Shown in pieces: positions 18,175 to 26,424 of a DNA stretch of 64,000 bases (the first letter of the stretch is position 1; each line of letters starts with the position of its first letter). The translations under genes and the position numbers were made by a program. This DNA comes from Paracoccaceae bacterium. Its GTDB lineage: Bacteria > Pseudomonadota > Alphaproteobacteria > Rhodobacterales > Rhodobacteraceae. The notes beneath the pieces were generated by a model, which had not been told where the DNA came from, ran no database searches, and saw only the letters and a list, made by a program, of their open reading frames with translations. The DNA lies in assembly GCA_024742835.1 (NCBI GenBank), contig JANSXS010000008.1, positions 36,493-100,492 on the forward strand. Reading direction: 5' to 3'.

Positions 18175-19214
18175 CGATGGCCGCCGAGGATATGGCGCAT
18201 TGCGCCGCCGCGATCCGCGACGGCTCGCGGTCTTTTCATGCGGCCTCGAAACTGCTTCCCGCGTCAGTGCGCGATCCGGCTCTGGCGCTGTATGCGTTTT
18301 GCCGTCTGGCGGATGACGAGGTGGATTTGCAGGAGCAAAAGGCGGAGGCCGTGCTGCGTTTGCATGAACGGCTTGATCTGGCTTATCGCGGCACGCCCAA
18401 GGATGCGCCCGCAGACCGGGCCTTTGCCGGGATGATCGAGGACTTCGGGATGCCGCGCGAACTGCCAGAGGCACTGCTGGAGGGGTTGGCATGGGACGCG
18501 ATGGGGCGGCGCTATGCTTCTATCAGCGACTTGCAGGCGTATTCCGCCCGCGTAGCCTCTGCCGTGGGGGCTATGATGTGCGTGCTGATGCGCGTGCGAG
18601 AGCCGGATGCGCTGGCGCGGGCTTGTGATCTGGGCGTGGCCATGCAACTGACCAATATCGCGCGCGACGCAGGCGAGGACGCCCGCGAGGGGCGGCTTTA
18701 CCTGCCAACCGACTGGCTGGGCGACGAAGGTATCGACCCCGAGGCATTTCTGGCCGATCCGCAATTCTCGCCCGAACTGCGCCGCGTGATCGCGCGGCTG
18801 TTGCGCCGGGCGGATGATCTTTACGCGAAATCCGAGGCGGGCGTGGGCGCGTTGCCGCTGTCCTGCCGTCCGGGGATTTTCGCGGCGCGCCATATCTATG
18901 CCGGGATCGGCGGGCAGTTGCGCCGGGGCGGCTATGATTCGATCTCTCACCGTGCCCGGACGGGCACGACGCAAAAGCTGGGTTGGCTGATGCTGTCGGT
19001 GCTGCGCGCCGGGGCGACGGTGGTGATGCCGCGCTCTGCGGTGATCTATGCCCGGCCCCTGCCCGAGACGGCGTTTCTGGTGACGGCGGCGGGCGACGGC
19101 TCTGACAGCGCCCGCGACTGGAGCGAGACACTCTATGCGACCATGGCCACGCTCAAATCAACCGATGCCGCGCGTCGTTCGGCCTTGCATGCCCAGCGGG
19201 CGGAGTTAAGTTGA
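18171..19214 (+). CDS. crtB: Phytoene synthase
   Basis: 347 residues from a GTG that overlaps the crtI stop (GTGA); an ATG two codons later is the alternative. The two Asp-rich Mg-diphosphate motifs are present as FCRLADDEVD (about residue 45) and NIARDAGEDAREGRLYLP (about 162), with the RSF motif near residue 20. It condenses two geranylgeranyl diphosphates to phytoene. The end overlaps the tspO start, giving a coupled crtI-crtB-tspO unit. Confidence 0.96.
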   Translation: MTMAAEDMAHCAAAIRDGSRSFHAASKLLPASVRDPALALYAFCRLADDEVDLQEQKAEAVLRLHERLDLAYRGTPKDAPADRAFAGMIEDFGMPRELPEALLEGLAWDAMGRRYASISDLQAYSARVASAVGAMMCVLMRVREPDALARACDLGVAMQLTNIARDAGEDAREGRLYLPTDWLGDEGIDPEAFLADPQFSPELRRVIARLLRRADDLYAKSEAGVGALPLSCRPGIFAARHIYAGIGGQLRRGGYDSISHRARTGTTQKLGWLMLSVLRAGATVVMPRSAVIYARPLPETAFLVTAAGDGSDSARDWSETLYATMATLKSTDAARRSALHAQRAELS

Positions 19215-19687
19215 CCGACATGTTCTGGCTTTGCTTCGGCATCTTCTTGGTGGCCTGCCTTTCGGCAGGATCGACTGGCGGCTTGTTTCCGCCCGGAAAA
19301 TGGTATGAAAACCTTGATAAACCGCCATGGACGCCGCCCAACTGGCTGTTTCCCGTCGCCTGGACCACGCTTTACCTGTTGATGGCCGCCGCGGGCGCGC
19401 GCGTGGCGGTGTCGGATGGCAACGCGGTGGCGATGGCGCTTTGGTCGTTGCAGATTGCGCTCAACGGGCTTTGGACGCCGGTTTTCTTTGGCCTGCGCCG
19501 CCTGAAGCTGGGGCTGATGGTCCTGATCGGTCTGTGGCTGTCGGTGGCGGCGACGCTGTTGGCGCTTTGGCAGGTGGACTGGATCGCTGGGCTGATGTTC
19601 GTGCCCTATCTGGTCTGGGTCAGCGTTGCGGGCGCGTTGAACTTCTCGGTCTGGCGACGCAACCCGACTGTGGCCGCAGAGGGCTGA
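19211..19687 (+). CDS. tspO: TspO/MBR-family tryptophan-rich sensory protein (CrtK)
   Basis: 158 residues if it begins at the TTG that overlaps the crtB stop (TTGA); the ATG at 19220 is an alternative giving 155. Five membrane helices and the family signature KPPWTPPNWLFPVAW and WTPVFFGLRR are clear. In Rhodobacter TspO sits in the outer membrane, binds tetrapyrroles and tunes photosynthesis gene expression in response to oxygen. Its place right after crtB is the classical crtK position. Confidence 0.95.
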   Translation: MTDMFWLCFGIFLVACLSAGSTGGLFPPGKWYENLDKPPWTPPNWLFPVAWTTLYLLMAAAGARVAVSDGNAVAMALWSLQIALNGLWTPVFFGLRRLKLGLMVLIGLWLSVAATLLALWQVDWIAGLMFVPYLVWVSVAGALNFSVWRRNPTVAAEG

Positions 19688-19692
19688 ACGCC

Positions 19693-20640
19693 TTATCCCT
19701 CGAAATGCCAGTGGCGGCGGCGCGGTACACGCACCGCCAGCATCGGCTTTAGCAAGGGCGATCGAAAGCGCGTCAGGTCAAGCGCCTCGTGGACACCGAC
19801 GCTGTCTTCTCCATCTATCCGAGTGCGCACGGCGGCGCGGTTGTAGAACGGCGCGTCAAGCATCGCCTGTACCTGTGTCGGCTGATAACCCGGATCGGCG
19901 CGAGTTTCGCGCCGCAAGGCCCAAAGCGAACGCGGCAGGGGAGCCTTTGGCGGGGGCGCGGTCATCCGCGCGGTGCCGGTCGCATCGAAATGGATGCCTG
20001 CCGCAAGCTCTGACCCGTCCAGCCGGACGGCATCGTAGAAACAGGTGCTGCCACCGCCATGCGGAAAACGCCCCCATGTCCAGTAGCTGAAATCCTGTTC
20101 CAGCGCGCGGGTGCCGAAATTGGCGTCGAAATAGCCATGGCCCGACCACGTCCAGCCCGGCGCATCCAGCGCCACGTCGATGTCGCAGGTGGGCGCAAAT
20201 GGCCGCCAGACATGCGCGCCATCATCGGTGAGCGGCATTTCCACGCTTGTCATCGCGCGTGGTGTCAGCGTGACCTGCCCGCGCACGCGGCTGACCATCG
20301 GCAGCGCGCCGATCTCGTCGATGTCGATCACCAGCCGGGTGCCATCCCACCGCAAAGAGCTTGGCCCGACAGTAAAGCTGTCGCTGGTCTGGCGCAGGGC
20401 GGATTTGCCCCGGTCGGTCATGGTAAACCGCCCGCCGGGGCCATAGGTGGCCACGTTGATGCAGACGTTGTTTTCCGGCTCGCGCCGACCGGACCATGCA
20501 TACCAGGGCGAAAAGACCGAGCCGATAAAGGCAATGATGCTTATGGCGCGCCCGCCGGAGGCGGAGATCCCGTCGATATACCACCACGCATAGCCGTTGG
20601 GCGGAACCGCAAGGTTGAAGTTCGGCCCGTCAAGATCGCC
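19693..20640 (-). CDS. crtC: Hydroxyneurosporene synthase (carotenoid 1,2-hydratase), start codon not evident
   Basis: About 315 residues of clear CrtC sequence: GYAWWYIDG, the AFIGSVFSPWYAWSGRREPE block, and DANFGTRALEQDFSYWTWGR near the middle. CrtC hydrates neurosporene or lycopene at C-1. The frame is unusual: between an ATG at 20913, deep inside crtD, and the conserved core there is no ATG, GTG, TTG or CTG codon, so the given 5' end is only the first codon of family-like sequence. An ATG exists at 20650 in another frame and would join the CrtC frame if one base were removed between it and about 20634. Possible explanations are a sequencing indel, a real frameshift or a non-canonical start. 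It overlaps the 3' end of crtD and ends convergently with tspO. Confidence 0.85.
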   Translation of the reverse strand, partial: GDLDGPNFNLAVPPNGYAWWYIDGISASGGRAISIIAFIGSVFSPWYAWSGRREPENNVCINVATYGPGGRFTMTDRGKSALRQTSDSFTVGPSSLRWDGTRLVIDIDEIGALPMVSRVRGQVTLTPRAMTSVEMPLTDDGAHVWRPFAPTCDIDVALDAPGWTWSGHGYFDANFGTRALEQDFSYWTWGRFPHGGGSTCFYDAVRLDGSELAAGIHFDATGTARMTAPPPKAPLPRSLWALRRETRADPGYQPTQVQAMLDAPFYNRAAVRTRIDGEDSVGVHEALDLTRFRSPLLKPMLAVRVPRRRHWHFEG

Positions 20641-22112
20641 TCTGCCGCATGCCTGCCGGAGAGGGTCGCCATTGGCACCCCCGCCCCCGGATGCACCCCG
20701 CCCCCGGCCAGAAACAGCCCCTTGATCGGGGTCGTGGCCTGCGGTCTCTGGAAGGCCGCCATCGTCCCGTGCGGGCTTTGCCCGTAAAGGGATCCGGTGC
20801 TCTCGGGAAACAGCCTGTCGAACCCCGAGGGTGTCGTCAGCGCGGTGGTCTCGGGTTCCGGGTCGAAGCGCAGGCCGAAACGGGCCAGCGTGCGGAAGGT
20901 GCGTGTCTGACATCTCGAAAACTCCTCTTGCGCGCGTAGGCCGTCAAGGGGCGGCGCGTTGGCGATGATCTCGAACCGCTCCAGCGGCGGCGGTGCCTCA
21001 GGCAGGCCGCGATCCATGGCGCAGATGTAAAGCGTGGGATCGACAACCCGGTCGCCCCGCGCCAACGCGTCGAATTCCGGTTTCGGATCGGCGCGGAAAA
21101 AGACGTTGTGATGGGCCAGATCCGGCCCATGGGCGCGGGCGGCAAAGGCCCAGACCTCTGCCGACAGGCTGCGCGCGGCGCGCGCCACGCCGGGGGCTGC
21201 GCGGGCAACCCCGTCGCCCATCGCGCCGGTGGCCAGCGCGCGGGGATCACCGTTGAATACCACGTGTTGCGCGGGCAGGGCGGTGCCGTCACGCAAGGTG
21301 ACACCCGTTACCCGGCCCGCGTCCGTGGTGATCCGGTCGACATGTGCTCCGTAGTGAAAGCTCGCGCCATGGGCACAGGCCAGATCCGCGATGGCCGCGG
21401 CCAGCCGGTGCATCCCGCCCCGCACGACCCAGACGCCCGCCGCTTCTGCCTGCCAGATCAGCGCCAGGAGCGCGGGCACCTGATAGGGCGACCCCCCGAC
21501 ATAGGTGGCGTAGCGTCCGAAAAGCTGAGCAAGGCGCGGATCGTCAAAGCTGCGCGTCAAAAGCTGCGCCAGCGTCGACAGCGGTGCCATGCGGCGCAAA
21601 AGCGTTGGATTGGCGGCCACATGCCCGACAAGCCGGGGCAGGCTGGGGGCCGGTGCCTGCATCATCGGCGCGTCGAACCCGTCGAAAAGATCGCGCGCAC
21701 GGGCGCTGAACTCTGTGAATTGCCGCGCGGATTTCAGCCCGGAAAAGGCGGTGATCGCGTCGTGATTGGCGGTTGCGTCGTCAAAAAGGTCAAGCTGGCT
21801 GCCATCCGGCCAGAAATGCCGGGCCAGCAGCGGTTGCCGTATCAGGTCAAGGTGATCGTCAAGCCGCGCGCCCAGATCGGTGAAAAGCTGATCGAAGACC
21901 GGCCGCATGGTCAGCACGGTCGGGCCGGTATCCACCGGACCCGCCGCCGAAGGCAAGGTCCGCATCTTGCCGCCGGGGGCGGCTTGGCGTTCCAGAACGG
22001 TCACATCCATGCCCGCGCGCGCCAGCCGGGCGGCGCAGGCAAGCCCGCCGATACCCGCCCCGACCACAAGGACGCGACGGGCGGTTTCCACTGGGGGCGC
22101 TTGCATCGTCAT
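20541..22112 (-). CDS. crtD: Methoxyneurosporene dehydrogenase (CrtD)
   Basis: 523 residues from ATG 22112 (M-T-M-Q-A-P); a second ATG lies two codons on. The N-terminal FAD site is VLVVGAGIGGLACAARL with PGGKMRTL, and the C-terminal one is GLFLAGGGVHPGAGVPMATL. It introduces the 3,4 double bond after CrtC and CrtF have acted. The last ~30 residues after HAAEAIL read into crtC in another frame and look unlike a normal end, which fits the one-base problem noted for crtC. Divergent from crtE over two PpsR-type operators. Confidence 0.94.
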   Translation of the reverse strand: MTMQAPPVETARRVLVVGAGIGGLACAARLARAGMDVTVLERQAAPGGKMRTLPSAAGPVDTGPTVLTMRPVFDQLFTDLGARLDDHLDLIRQPLLARHFWPDGSQLDLFDDATANHDAITAFSGLKSARQFTEFSARARDLFDGFDAPMMQAPAPSLPRLVGHVAANPTLLRRMAPLSTLAQLLTRSFDDPRLAQLFGRYATYVGGSPYQVPALLALIWQAEAAGVWVVRGGMHRLAAAIADLACAHGASFHYGAHVDRITTDAGRVTGVTLRDGTALPAQHVVFNGDPRALATGAMGDGVARAAPGVARAARSLSAEVWAFAARAHGPDLAHHNVFFRADPKPEFDALARGDRVVDPTLYICAMDRGLPEAPPPLERFEIIANAPPLDGLRAQEEFSRCQTRTFRTLARFGLRFDPEPETTALTTPSGFDRLFPESTGSLYGQSPHGTMAAFQRPQATTPIKGLFLAGGGVHPGAGVPMATLSGRHAAEAILTGRTSTLRFRPTAMRGGISTGSPPPAGAP

Positions 22113-22141
22113 GTTGCGATTGTTGACTCGATGCCTCAAAG

Positions 22142-22159
22142 TGTCCAGTATGATTTACA
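22142..22159. promoter_or_regulatory. PpsR/CrtJ-type operator 1, crtD/crtE
   Basis: Perfect TGT-N12-ACA palindrome in the 93-bp divergent crtD/crtE promoter region. Confidence 0.85.
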
Positions 22160-22166
22160 CATTGAC

Positions 22167-22184
22167 TGTACTATTCAGATGACA
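22167..22184. promoter_or_regulatory. PpsR/CrtJ-type operator 2, crtD/crtE
   Basis: Second perfect TGT-N12-ACA palindrome, 7 bp from the first. This tandem spacing favours cooperative repressor binding over both promoters. Confidence 0.85.
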
Positions 22185-22205
22185 CCTTCCTCCAAGGAGC
22201 TGCAA

Positions 22206-23075
22206 ATGCCCCATTCCCGCAGGATCGACGCCGCCGTCATGGGCGCTTTGAACGCAGCGCAAGGCGGTGCCGCGCCCAAAAAACTGGCAGATGCGCTAAG
22301 CTATGCCTGCCTGCCGGGGGGCGCGCGGATTCGGCCCACGATTCTTCTGGCGGTGGCGGCGGCCTGTGGCGATGACCGGCCCGCGCTGTCGGATGCGGCT
22401 GCCGCGGCGCTGGAGCTGATCCATTGCGCCAGCCTTGTGCATGACGACCTGCCCTGTTTCGACGATGCCGATACGCGGCGCGGCAAACCGTCCGTGCATC
22501 GCGCCTATTCCGAACCGCTGGCGGTGCTGGCGGGCGACAGCCTGATCATCATGGCGTTCGAGGTTCTGGGCCGCGCCGCCGCTGAGGATGAGGCGCGCGC
22601 GGCGCAGCTGGTGCTGTCGCTGGCGCGGCGCACCGGGATGCCGTTCGGTATTTGCGCCGGGCAGGGCTGGGAAAGCGAGGCCGAGATCGACCTTGCCGCG
22701 TATCACCGCTCCAAGACCGGCGCGCTGTTCATTGCGGCGACCGAGATGGGGGCCATCGCGGCGGGCCATGAGGCCGAACCGTGGCGCGATCTTGGCGCGC
22801 TCATTGGCGAGGCATTCCAGGTGGCCGATGATCTGCGCGACGCGGTGCTGGATGCCGACACGTTGGGCAAACCGGTGGGGCAGGACGATCTGCATGGTCG
22901 GCCCAATGCGGTGGCGGCTTACGGTGTCGACGGTGCCGTGGCGCGGCTCCGGGATATTCTGGCTGGCGCGATTGCCTCGATCCCGTCCTGTCCGGGCGAG
23001 GCGGCGCTGGCCGAGATGGTGCAGATGCAGGCCAAGGCAATCATGCCCAAGATACCCGCGCGTTACCGGGTCTGA
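22206..23075 (+). CDS. crtE: Geranylgeranyl diphosphate synthase
   Basis: 289 residues from ATG 22206 with ribosome site AAGGAG. The prenyltransferase Asp-rich motifs are [20 protein letters not shown] (about residue 80) and the later [12 protein letters not shown]. It makes GGPP for both phytoene and the bacteriochlorophyll tail. First gene of the long rightward crtE-crtF-bchCXYZ-puf run, directly behind the PpsR-controlled promoter. Confidence 0.96.
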   Translation: MPHSRRIDAAVMGALNAAQGGAAPKKLADALSYACLPGGARIRPTILLAVAAACGDDRPALSDAAAAALELIHCASLVHDDLPCFDDADTRRGKPSVHRAYSEPLAVLAGDSLIIMAFEVLGRAAAEDEARAAQLVLSLARRTGMPFGICAGQGWESEAEIDLAAYHRSKTGALFIAATEMGAIAAGHEAEPWRDLGALIGEAFQVADDLRDAVLDADTLGKPVGQDDLHGRPNAVAAYGVDGAVARLRDILAGAIASIPSCPGEAALAEMVQMQAKAIMPKIPARYRV

Positions 23076-23079
23076 GCGG

Positions 23080-24219
23080 ATGGCCATGCGCGATACCGGG
23101 ATGCAGCGGCGGGGATTCCGCCTGTCGGATTGGTTCGCGCGGCTGATCGCCCGGCCCGATGTTCAGAACATGGCCAGCGCGCTGCCCTTTGGGCGCGGCA
23201 TGGCGCGGCGCGATGGCGCGGAAATTTTTGAGATATTGCAGGGCTTTGTCGCCAGTCAGGTTCTGGGGGCGCTGATCGAAAGCGGGATTCTGCGCGATCT
23301 GCTGGACGGCGCGCAAGGGGCCGAGGCACTGGGCTTTGCCCATGGCGTGCCCGCCGATCGCATGGAGCAGCTTTTGCGCGGCGGTGCCGCGCTTGGCCTG
23401 CTCAGGCGGGGCCGTGACGGGCGCTACGGTCTGGCGCGCAAGGGCGCTGCGATTCTGGGCGTGCCAGGGCTGGAGGGCATGATTGCGCATAATCGCGAGT
23501 TCTATGCCGACATGTCCGATCCCATGGCGCTTTTGCGCGGGGATGGGGATACAAGGCTGCAACATTTCTGGCCTTATGTCTTTGGCGCGGGCGGGAACAT
23601 CGACCCGGCCGTGGCCGAGAAATACTCGACGCTGATGGCCGAAAGCCAGGTTCTGGTGGCGCGTGACACGCTGGCGATGTTGCCCATCAAGGGCGCTGTC
23701 ACGGTGATGGATGTCGGTGGTGGCTCTGGCGTGTTCCTGTCCGAGGTTCTGCGACGCAACACACGCGCGCGCGCCGTACTCTTCGATCTGCCGCAGGTTA
23801 TGCCCTCTGCCGAGACGCGGGTAAGGGATCTGGGGCTTGCTGAACGGGTGACGTTGCAAGGTGGCAGCTTTCGCGAGGATGCGCTGCCACGGGGGGCCGA
23901 TGTGATCAGTCTGATCCGGGTTCTTTACGATCATGACGACGAGACCGTGACGGCCCTGCTGCGCGCCGTCTACGAGGCGCTGCCGCCCGGTGGTCGCCTG
24001 ATCGTGTCCGAGCCGATGGCGGGTGGCGCCCGGTCCGAACGCGCGGGTGACCTGTATTTCGCCTTTTATACCATGGCGATGGGCACCGGACGCGCCCGCT
24101 CGCCAGAGCGAATCGCCCAGATGTGCCAAGACGCGGGATTTCAGGAAATGCGCATCCCACGTGCGCCACGCCCCTACATCACCAGCGCCCTGAACTGCGT
24201 GCGTCCGCGCGAGTCGTGA
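23080..24219 (+). CDS. crtF: Hydroxyneurosporene O-methyltransferase
   Basis: 379 residues from ATG 23080, 4 bp after the crtE stop; an ATG two codons on is possible. An N-terminal dimerisation/winged-helix part is followed by a SAM-binding fold with [15 protein letters not shown] (about residue 208) and the VLYDHDDE and [10 protein letters not shown] segments of plant-like O-methyltransferases. It methylates the C-1 hydroxyl made by CrtC. Confidence 0.95.
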   Translation: MAMRDTGMQRRGFRLSDWFARLIARPDVQNMASALPFGRGMARRDGAEIFEILQGFVASQVLGALIESGILRDLLDGAQGAEALGFAHGVPADRMEQLLRGGAALGLLRRGRDGRYGLARKGAAILGVPGLEGMIAHNREFYADMSDPMALLRGDGDTRLQHFWPYVFGAGGNIDPAVAEKYSTLMAESQVLVARDTLAMLPIKGAVTVMDVGGGSGVFLSEVLRRNTRARAVLFDLPQVMPSAETRVRDLGLAERVTLQGGSFREDALPRGADVISLIRVLYDHDDETVTALLRAVYEALPPGGRLIVSEPMAGGARSERAGDLYFAFYTMAMGTGRARSPERIAQMCQDAGFQEMRIPRAPRPYITSALNCVRPRES

Positions 24220-24223
24220 TTGA

Positions 24224-24241
24224 TGTCAAGAAAACTTTGCA
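24224..24241. promoter_or_regulatory. Degenerate PpsR-type operator upstream of bchC
   Basis: TGT-N12-GCA, one base off the consensus, 8 bp before a perfect site. The 12-bp centres of the two sites are nearly the same sequence, so this looks like the weaker half of a tandem pair. Confidence 0.55.
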
Positions 24242-24249
24242 GACAAAAC

Positions 24250-24289
24250 TGTAAAGAAAACTTGACACTCGGGCCGCTGAGAATACACT
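24250..24289 (+). promoter_or_regulatory. bchC promoter with overlapping PpsR operator
   Basis: A perfect TGT-N12-ACA palindrome (24250-24267) overlaps TTGACA (24262-24267), which pairs at 16 bp with TACACT (24284-24289). PpsR bound here would mask the -35. This promoter would give a bchCXYZ-puf transcript separate from the crtEF one. Confidence 0.7.
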
Positions 24290-24354
24290 GAGAGACAACA
24301 GGCCCGATGTGCCGGGGAGGCGCATCACATGACGGGCAGAAGGGGAGAGTTGCC

Positions 24355-25296
24355 TTGGACACACATGCTGTCTTTCTCAATGGACCGAAGGATCTGCATC
24401 TCGACCAGCTGCCTCTCAAGGCGCCGGGCGAGGGGGATCTGGTTGTTGAGATCGCGCATTCCGGCATCTCTACTGGCACCGAAAAGCTGTTCTGGACCGG
24501 GGACATGCCCCCGTTCCCCGGCTCGGGCTATCCGCTGGTTCCCGGCTACGAGGCCGCGGGCGAGGTGGTCGAGGCAGCCCCCGGCTCGGGCTTCAAGCCC
24601 GGCGATCATGTCTTTGTGCCAGGTGCCAATTGTTTTGACGGGGCGTTCGGTCTTTTCGGGGGCGCGGCCAGCCGTCTGGTAACGGCCGCCGATCGTGTGA
24701 CACGAATCGATTCGGCCTCTGGCCCCGAAGGCGCGCTTTTGGCGCTGGCCGCAACCGCGCGGCACGCAATGGCAGGGCTGAACAAGCATGTGCCCGACCT
24801 GATCGTGGGCCACGGCGTTCTGGGCCGGCTTCTGGCGCGGCTGACCATCGCGGCGGGCGCGCCTGCCCCGACCGTATGGGAAACAGATCCCGCGCGGCAG
24901 GGTGGTGCCGACGGCTACGAGGTGTTGACACCTCAGGACGATCCGCGCCGCGACTATGGTGCAATCTACGATGCGTCGGGCAATGCCGCGATCCTGGATG
25001 ACCTGATCGGGCGGCTGACCAAGGGCGGCGAGATCGTTCTGGCGGGCTTCTATCCGCAGGGGCTGAGCTTTGCCTTTCCGCCAGCCTTCATGCGCGAGGC
25101 GCGCCTGCGCGTCGCGGCGGAATGGACGCGCGAGGATCTGAAGGTGGTGGGTCGACTCATCGAGAGCGGCGCACTCAGCATGGGCGGGTTGATCACGCAT
25201 CAGCGCCCCGCGAGTGAGGCGGAGGCGGCCTATCGGACCGCGTTCGAAAGCCCGGACTGCCTCAAAATGATACTGAACTGGAAGGACGCGGCGTGA
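24355..25296 (+). CDS. bchC: 3-hydroxyethyl bacteriochlorophyllide a dehydrogenase
   Basis: 313 residues from a TTG at 24355 (reads M-D-T-H-A-V-F-L-N), chosen because GGGGAGAG lies 6-7 bp upstream and because family members begin here. An in-frame ATG at 24307 would add 16 residues with poor ribosome spacing. It is a zinc-less medium-chain dehydrogenase-like protein with a [10 protein letters not shown] segment and a [13 protein letters not shown] nucleotide-binding loop. It oxidises the 3-hydroxyethyl group to acetyl late in bacteriochlorophyll synthesis. The stop overlaps the GTG start of bchX. Confidence 0.93.
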   Translation: MDTHAVFLNGPKDLHLDQLPLKAPGEGDLVVEIAHSGISTGTEKLFWTGDMPPFPGSGYPLVPGYEAAGEVVEAAPGSGFKPGDHVFVPGANCFDGAFGLFGGAASRLVTAADRVTRIDSASGPEGALLALAATARHAMAGLNKHVPDLIVGHGVLGRLLARLTIAAGAPAPTVWETDPARQGGADGYEVLTPQDDPRRDYGAIYDASGNAAILDDLIGRLTKGGEIVLAGFYPQGLSFAFPPAFMREARLRVAAEWTREDLKVVGRLIESGALSMGGLITHQRPASEAEAAYRTAFESPDCLKMILNWKDAA

Positions 25297-26294
25297 AAGA
25301 CGATGTACCCAACCTAAAGGATTTCAACCAGCGTTTGCGCGAAGAGGCGAACGAGGATCTGGCGGATATCGTGACGGAAGAGCCGACCAGCAAGACACAG
25401 ATCATCGCGATCTATGGCAAGGGCGGCATTGGCAAAAGTTTCACGCTGGCCAATCTCAGCCACATGATGGCCGAGCAGGGCAAGCGCGTGCTGCTGATCG
25501 GCTGCGATCCGAAATCCGACACGACCAGCCTGCTTTTCGGCGGCAAGGCCTGTCCCACAATCATCGAAACCTCGACCAAGAAGAACCTCGCCGGTGAGCA
25601 GGTTGCCATCGGCGACGTGTGTTTCAAGCGCGGCGGCGTCTTCGCGATGGAGCTTGGCGGGCCCGAAGTGGGCCGGGGCTGTGGTGGGCGCGGCATCATT
25701 CATGGATTTGAGCTGCTTGAGAAGCTGGGCTTTCATGACTGGTACTTTGACTACGTGCTGCTCGATTTCCTCGGCGACGTGGTGTGCGGCGGCTTTGGCC
25801 TGCCCATCGCGCGGGACATGGCGCAGAAGGTGATCCTTGTGGCGTCCAACGATCTGCAATCGCTTTACGTGGCCAACAACGTGTGTTCGGCGGTGGAATA
25901 TTTCCGCAAGCTGGGCGGCAATGTGGGCGTCGCGGGCCTTGTGATCAACAAGGACGACCATTCAGGCGAGGCGCAGGCCTTTGCCAAGGCGGTCGACATC
26001 CCCGTGCTGGCCGCGATCCCGCAGGATGACGACCTGCGCAAGAAGTCCGCGAATTACCAGATCGTCGGCACCGATCAAAGCCAATGGGGCAGCCTGTTTG
26101 CCGGGCTTGCCGAAGCCGTGTCGCTGGCACCACCCGTGCGGCCCAACCCGCTGGATCAGGACGGTCTGCTGGGGCTTTTCGACGCCTCGGAAACGGGCGG
26201 CGGCATCACGCTGGAGCCTGCAACCGACGAGGACATGCGCGGCAAGTATGCCAAGCCGCAAGAGAGCCTGGAGGTGGTCTATGACGACGTGTGA
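25293..26294 (+). CDS. bchX: Chlorophyllide a reductase iron protein subunit X
   Basis: 333 residues from a GTG overlapping the bchC stop (GTGA). NifH-like: P-loop [11 protein letters not shown] near residue 43, switch segment CDPKSDTT, and the two 4Fe-4S ligand regions GRGCGGRG and DVVCGGFG. It is the ATP-dependent electron donor to BchYZ, which reduces ring B of chlorophyllide a. Confidence 0.97.
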   Translation: MKDDVPNLKDFNQRLREEANEDLADIVTEEPTSKTQIIAIYGKGGIGKSFTLANLSHMMAEQGKRVLLIGCDPKSDTTSLLFGGKACPTIIETSTKKNLAGEQVAIGDVCFKRGGVFAMELGGPEVGRGCGGRGIIHGFELLEKLGFHDWYFDYVLLDFLGDVVCGGFGLPIARDMAQKVILVASNDLQSLYVANNVCSAVEYFRKLGGNVGVAGLVINKDDHSGEAQAFAKAVDIPVLAAIPQDDDLRKKSANYQIVGTDQSQWGSLFAGLAEAVSLAPPVRPNPLDQDGLLGLFDASETGGGITLEPATDEDMRGKYAKPQESLEVVYDDV

Positions 26295-26424
26295 ACCGCA
26301 AGCCCGGACAAGCCCGGCCGACTCGCGCGCCATGCCGGTACAAGCCCGGCCCGAGCAGATCGAACGGCTTATGACCGACATCCGTACCGGAGTGGCGAGC
26401 GACCGCCCGAAGGGAGACGCATGA
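26281..26424 (+). CDS. Small ORF bridging bchX and bchY (47 residues)
   Basis: An ATG at 26281, inside the end of bchX in another frame, opens 47 codons that end on a TGA overlapping the bchY start (ATGA). The second half reads like a compact charged helix (RPEQIERLMTDIRTGVASDR). I recognise no family. It could be a real small protein, or only a translated leader that couples bchY to bchX translation. Confidence 0.35.
   Translation: MTTCEPQARTSPADSRAMPVQARPEQIERLMTDIRTGVASDRPKGDA

Noticed and set aside
21108..23075. 655-codon plus-strand frame spanning crtD antisense and crtE
   Set aside because: Only the part from ATG 22206 is a real gene (crtE); the rest is antisense to crtD.
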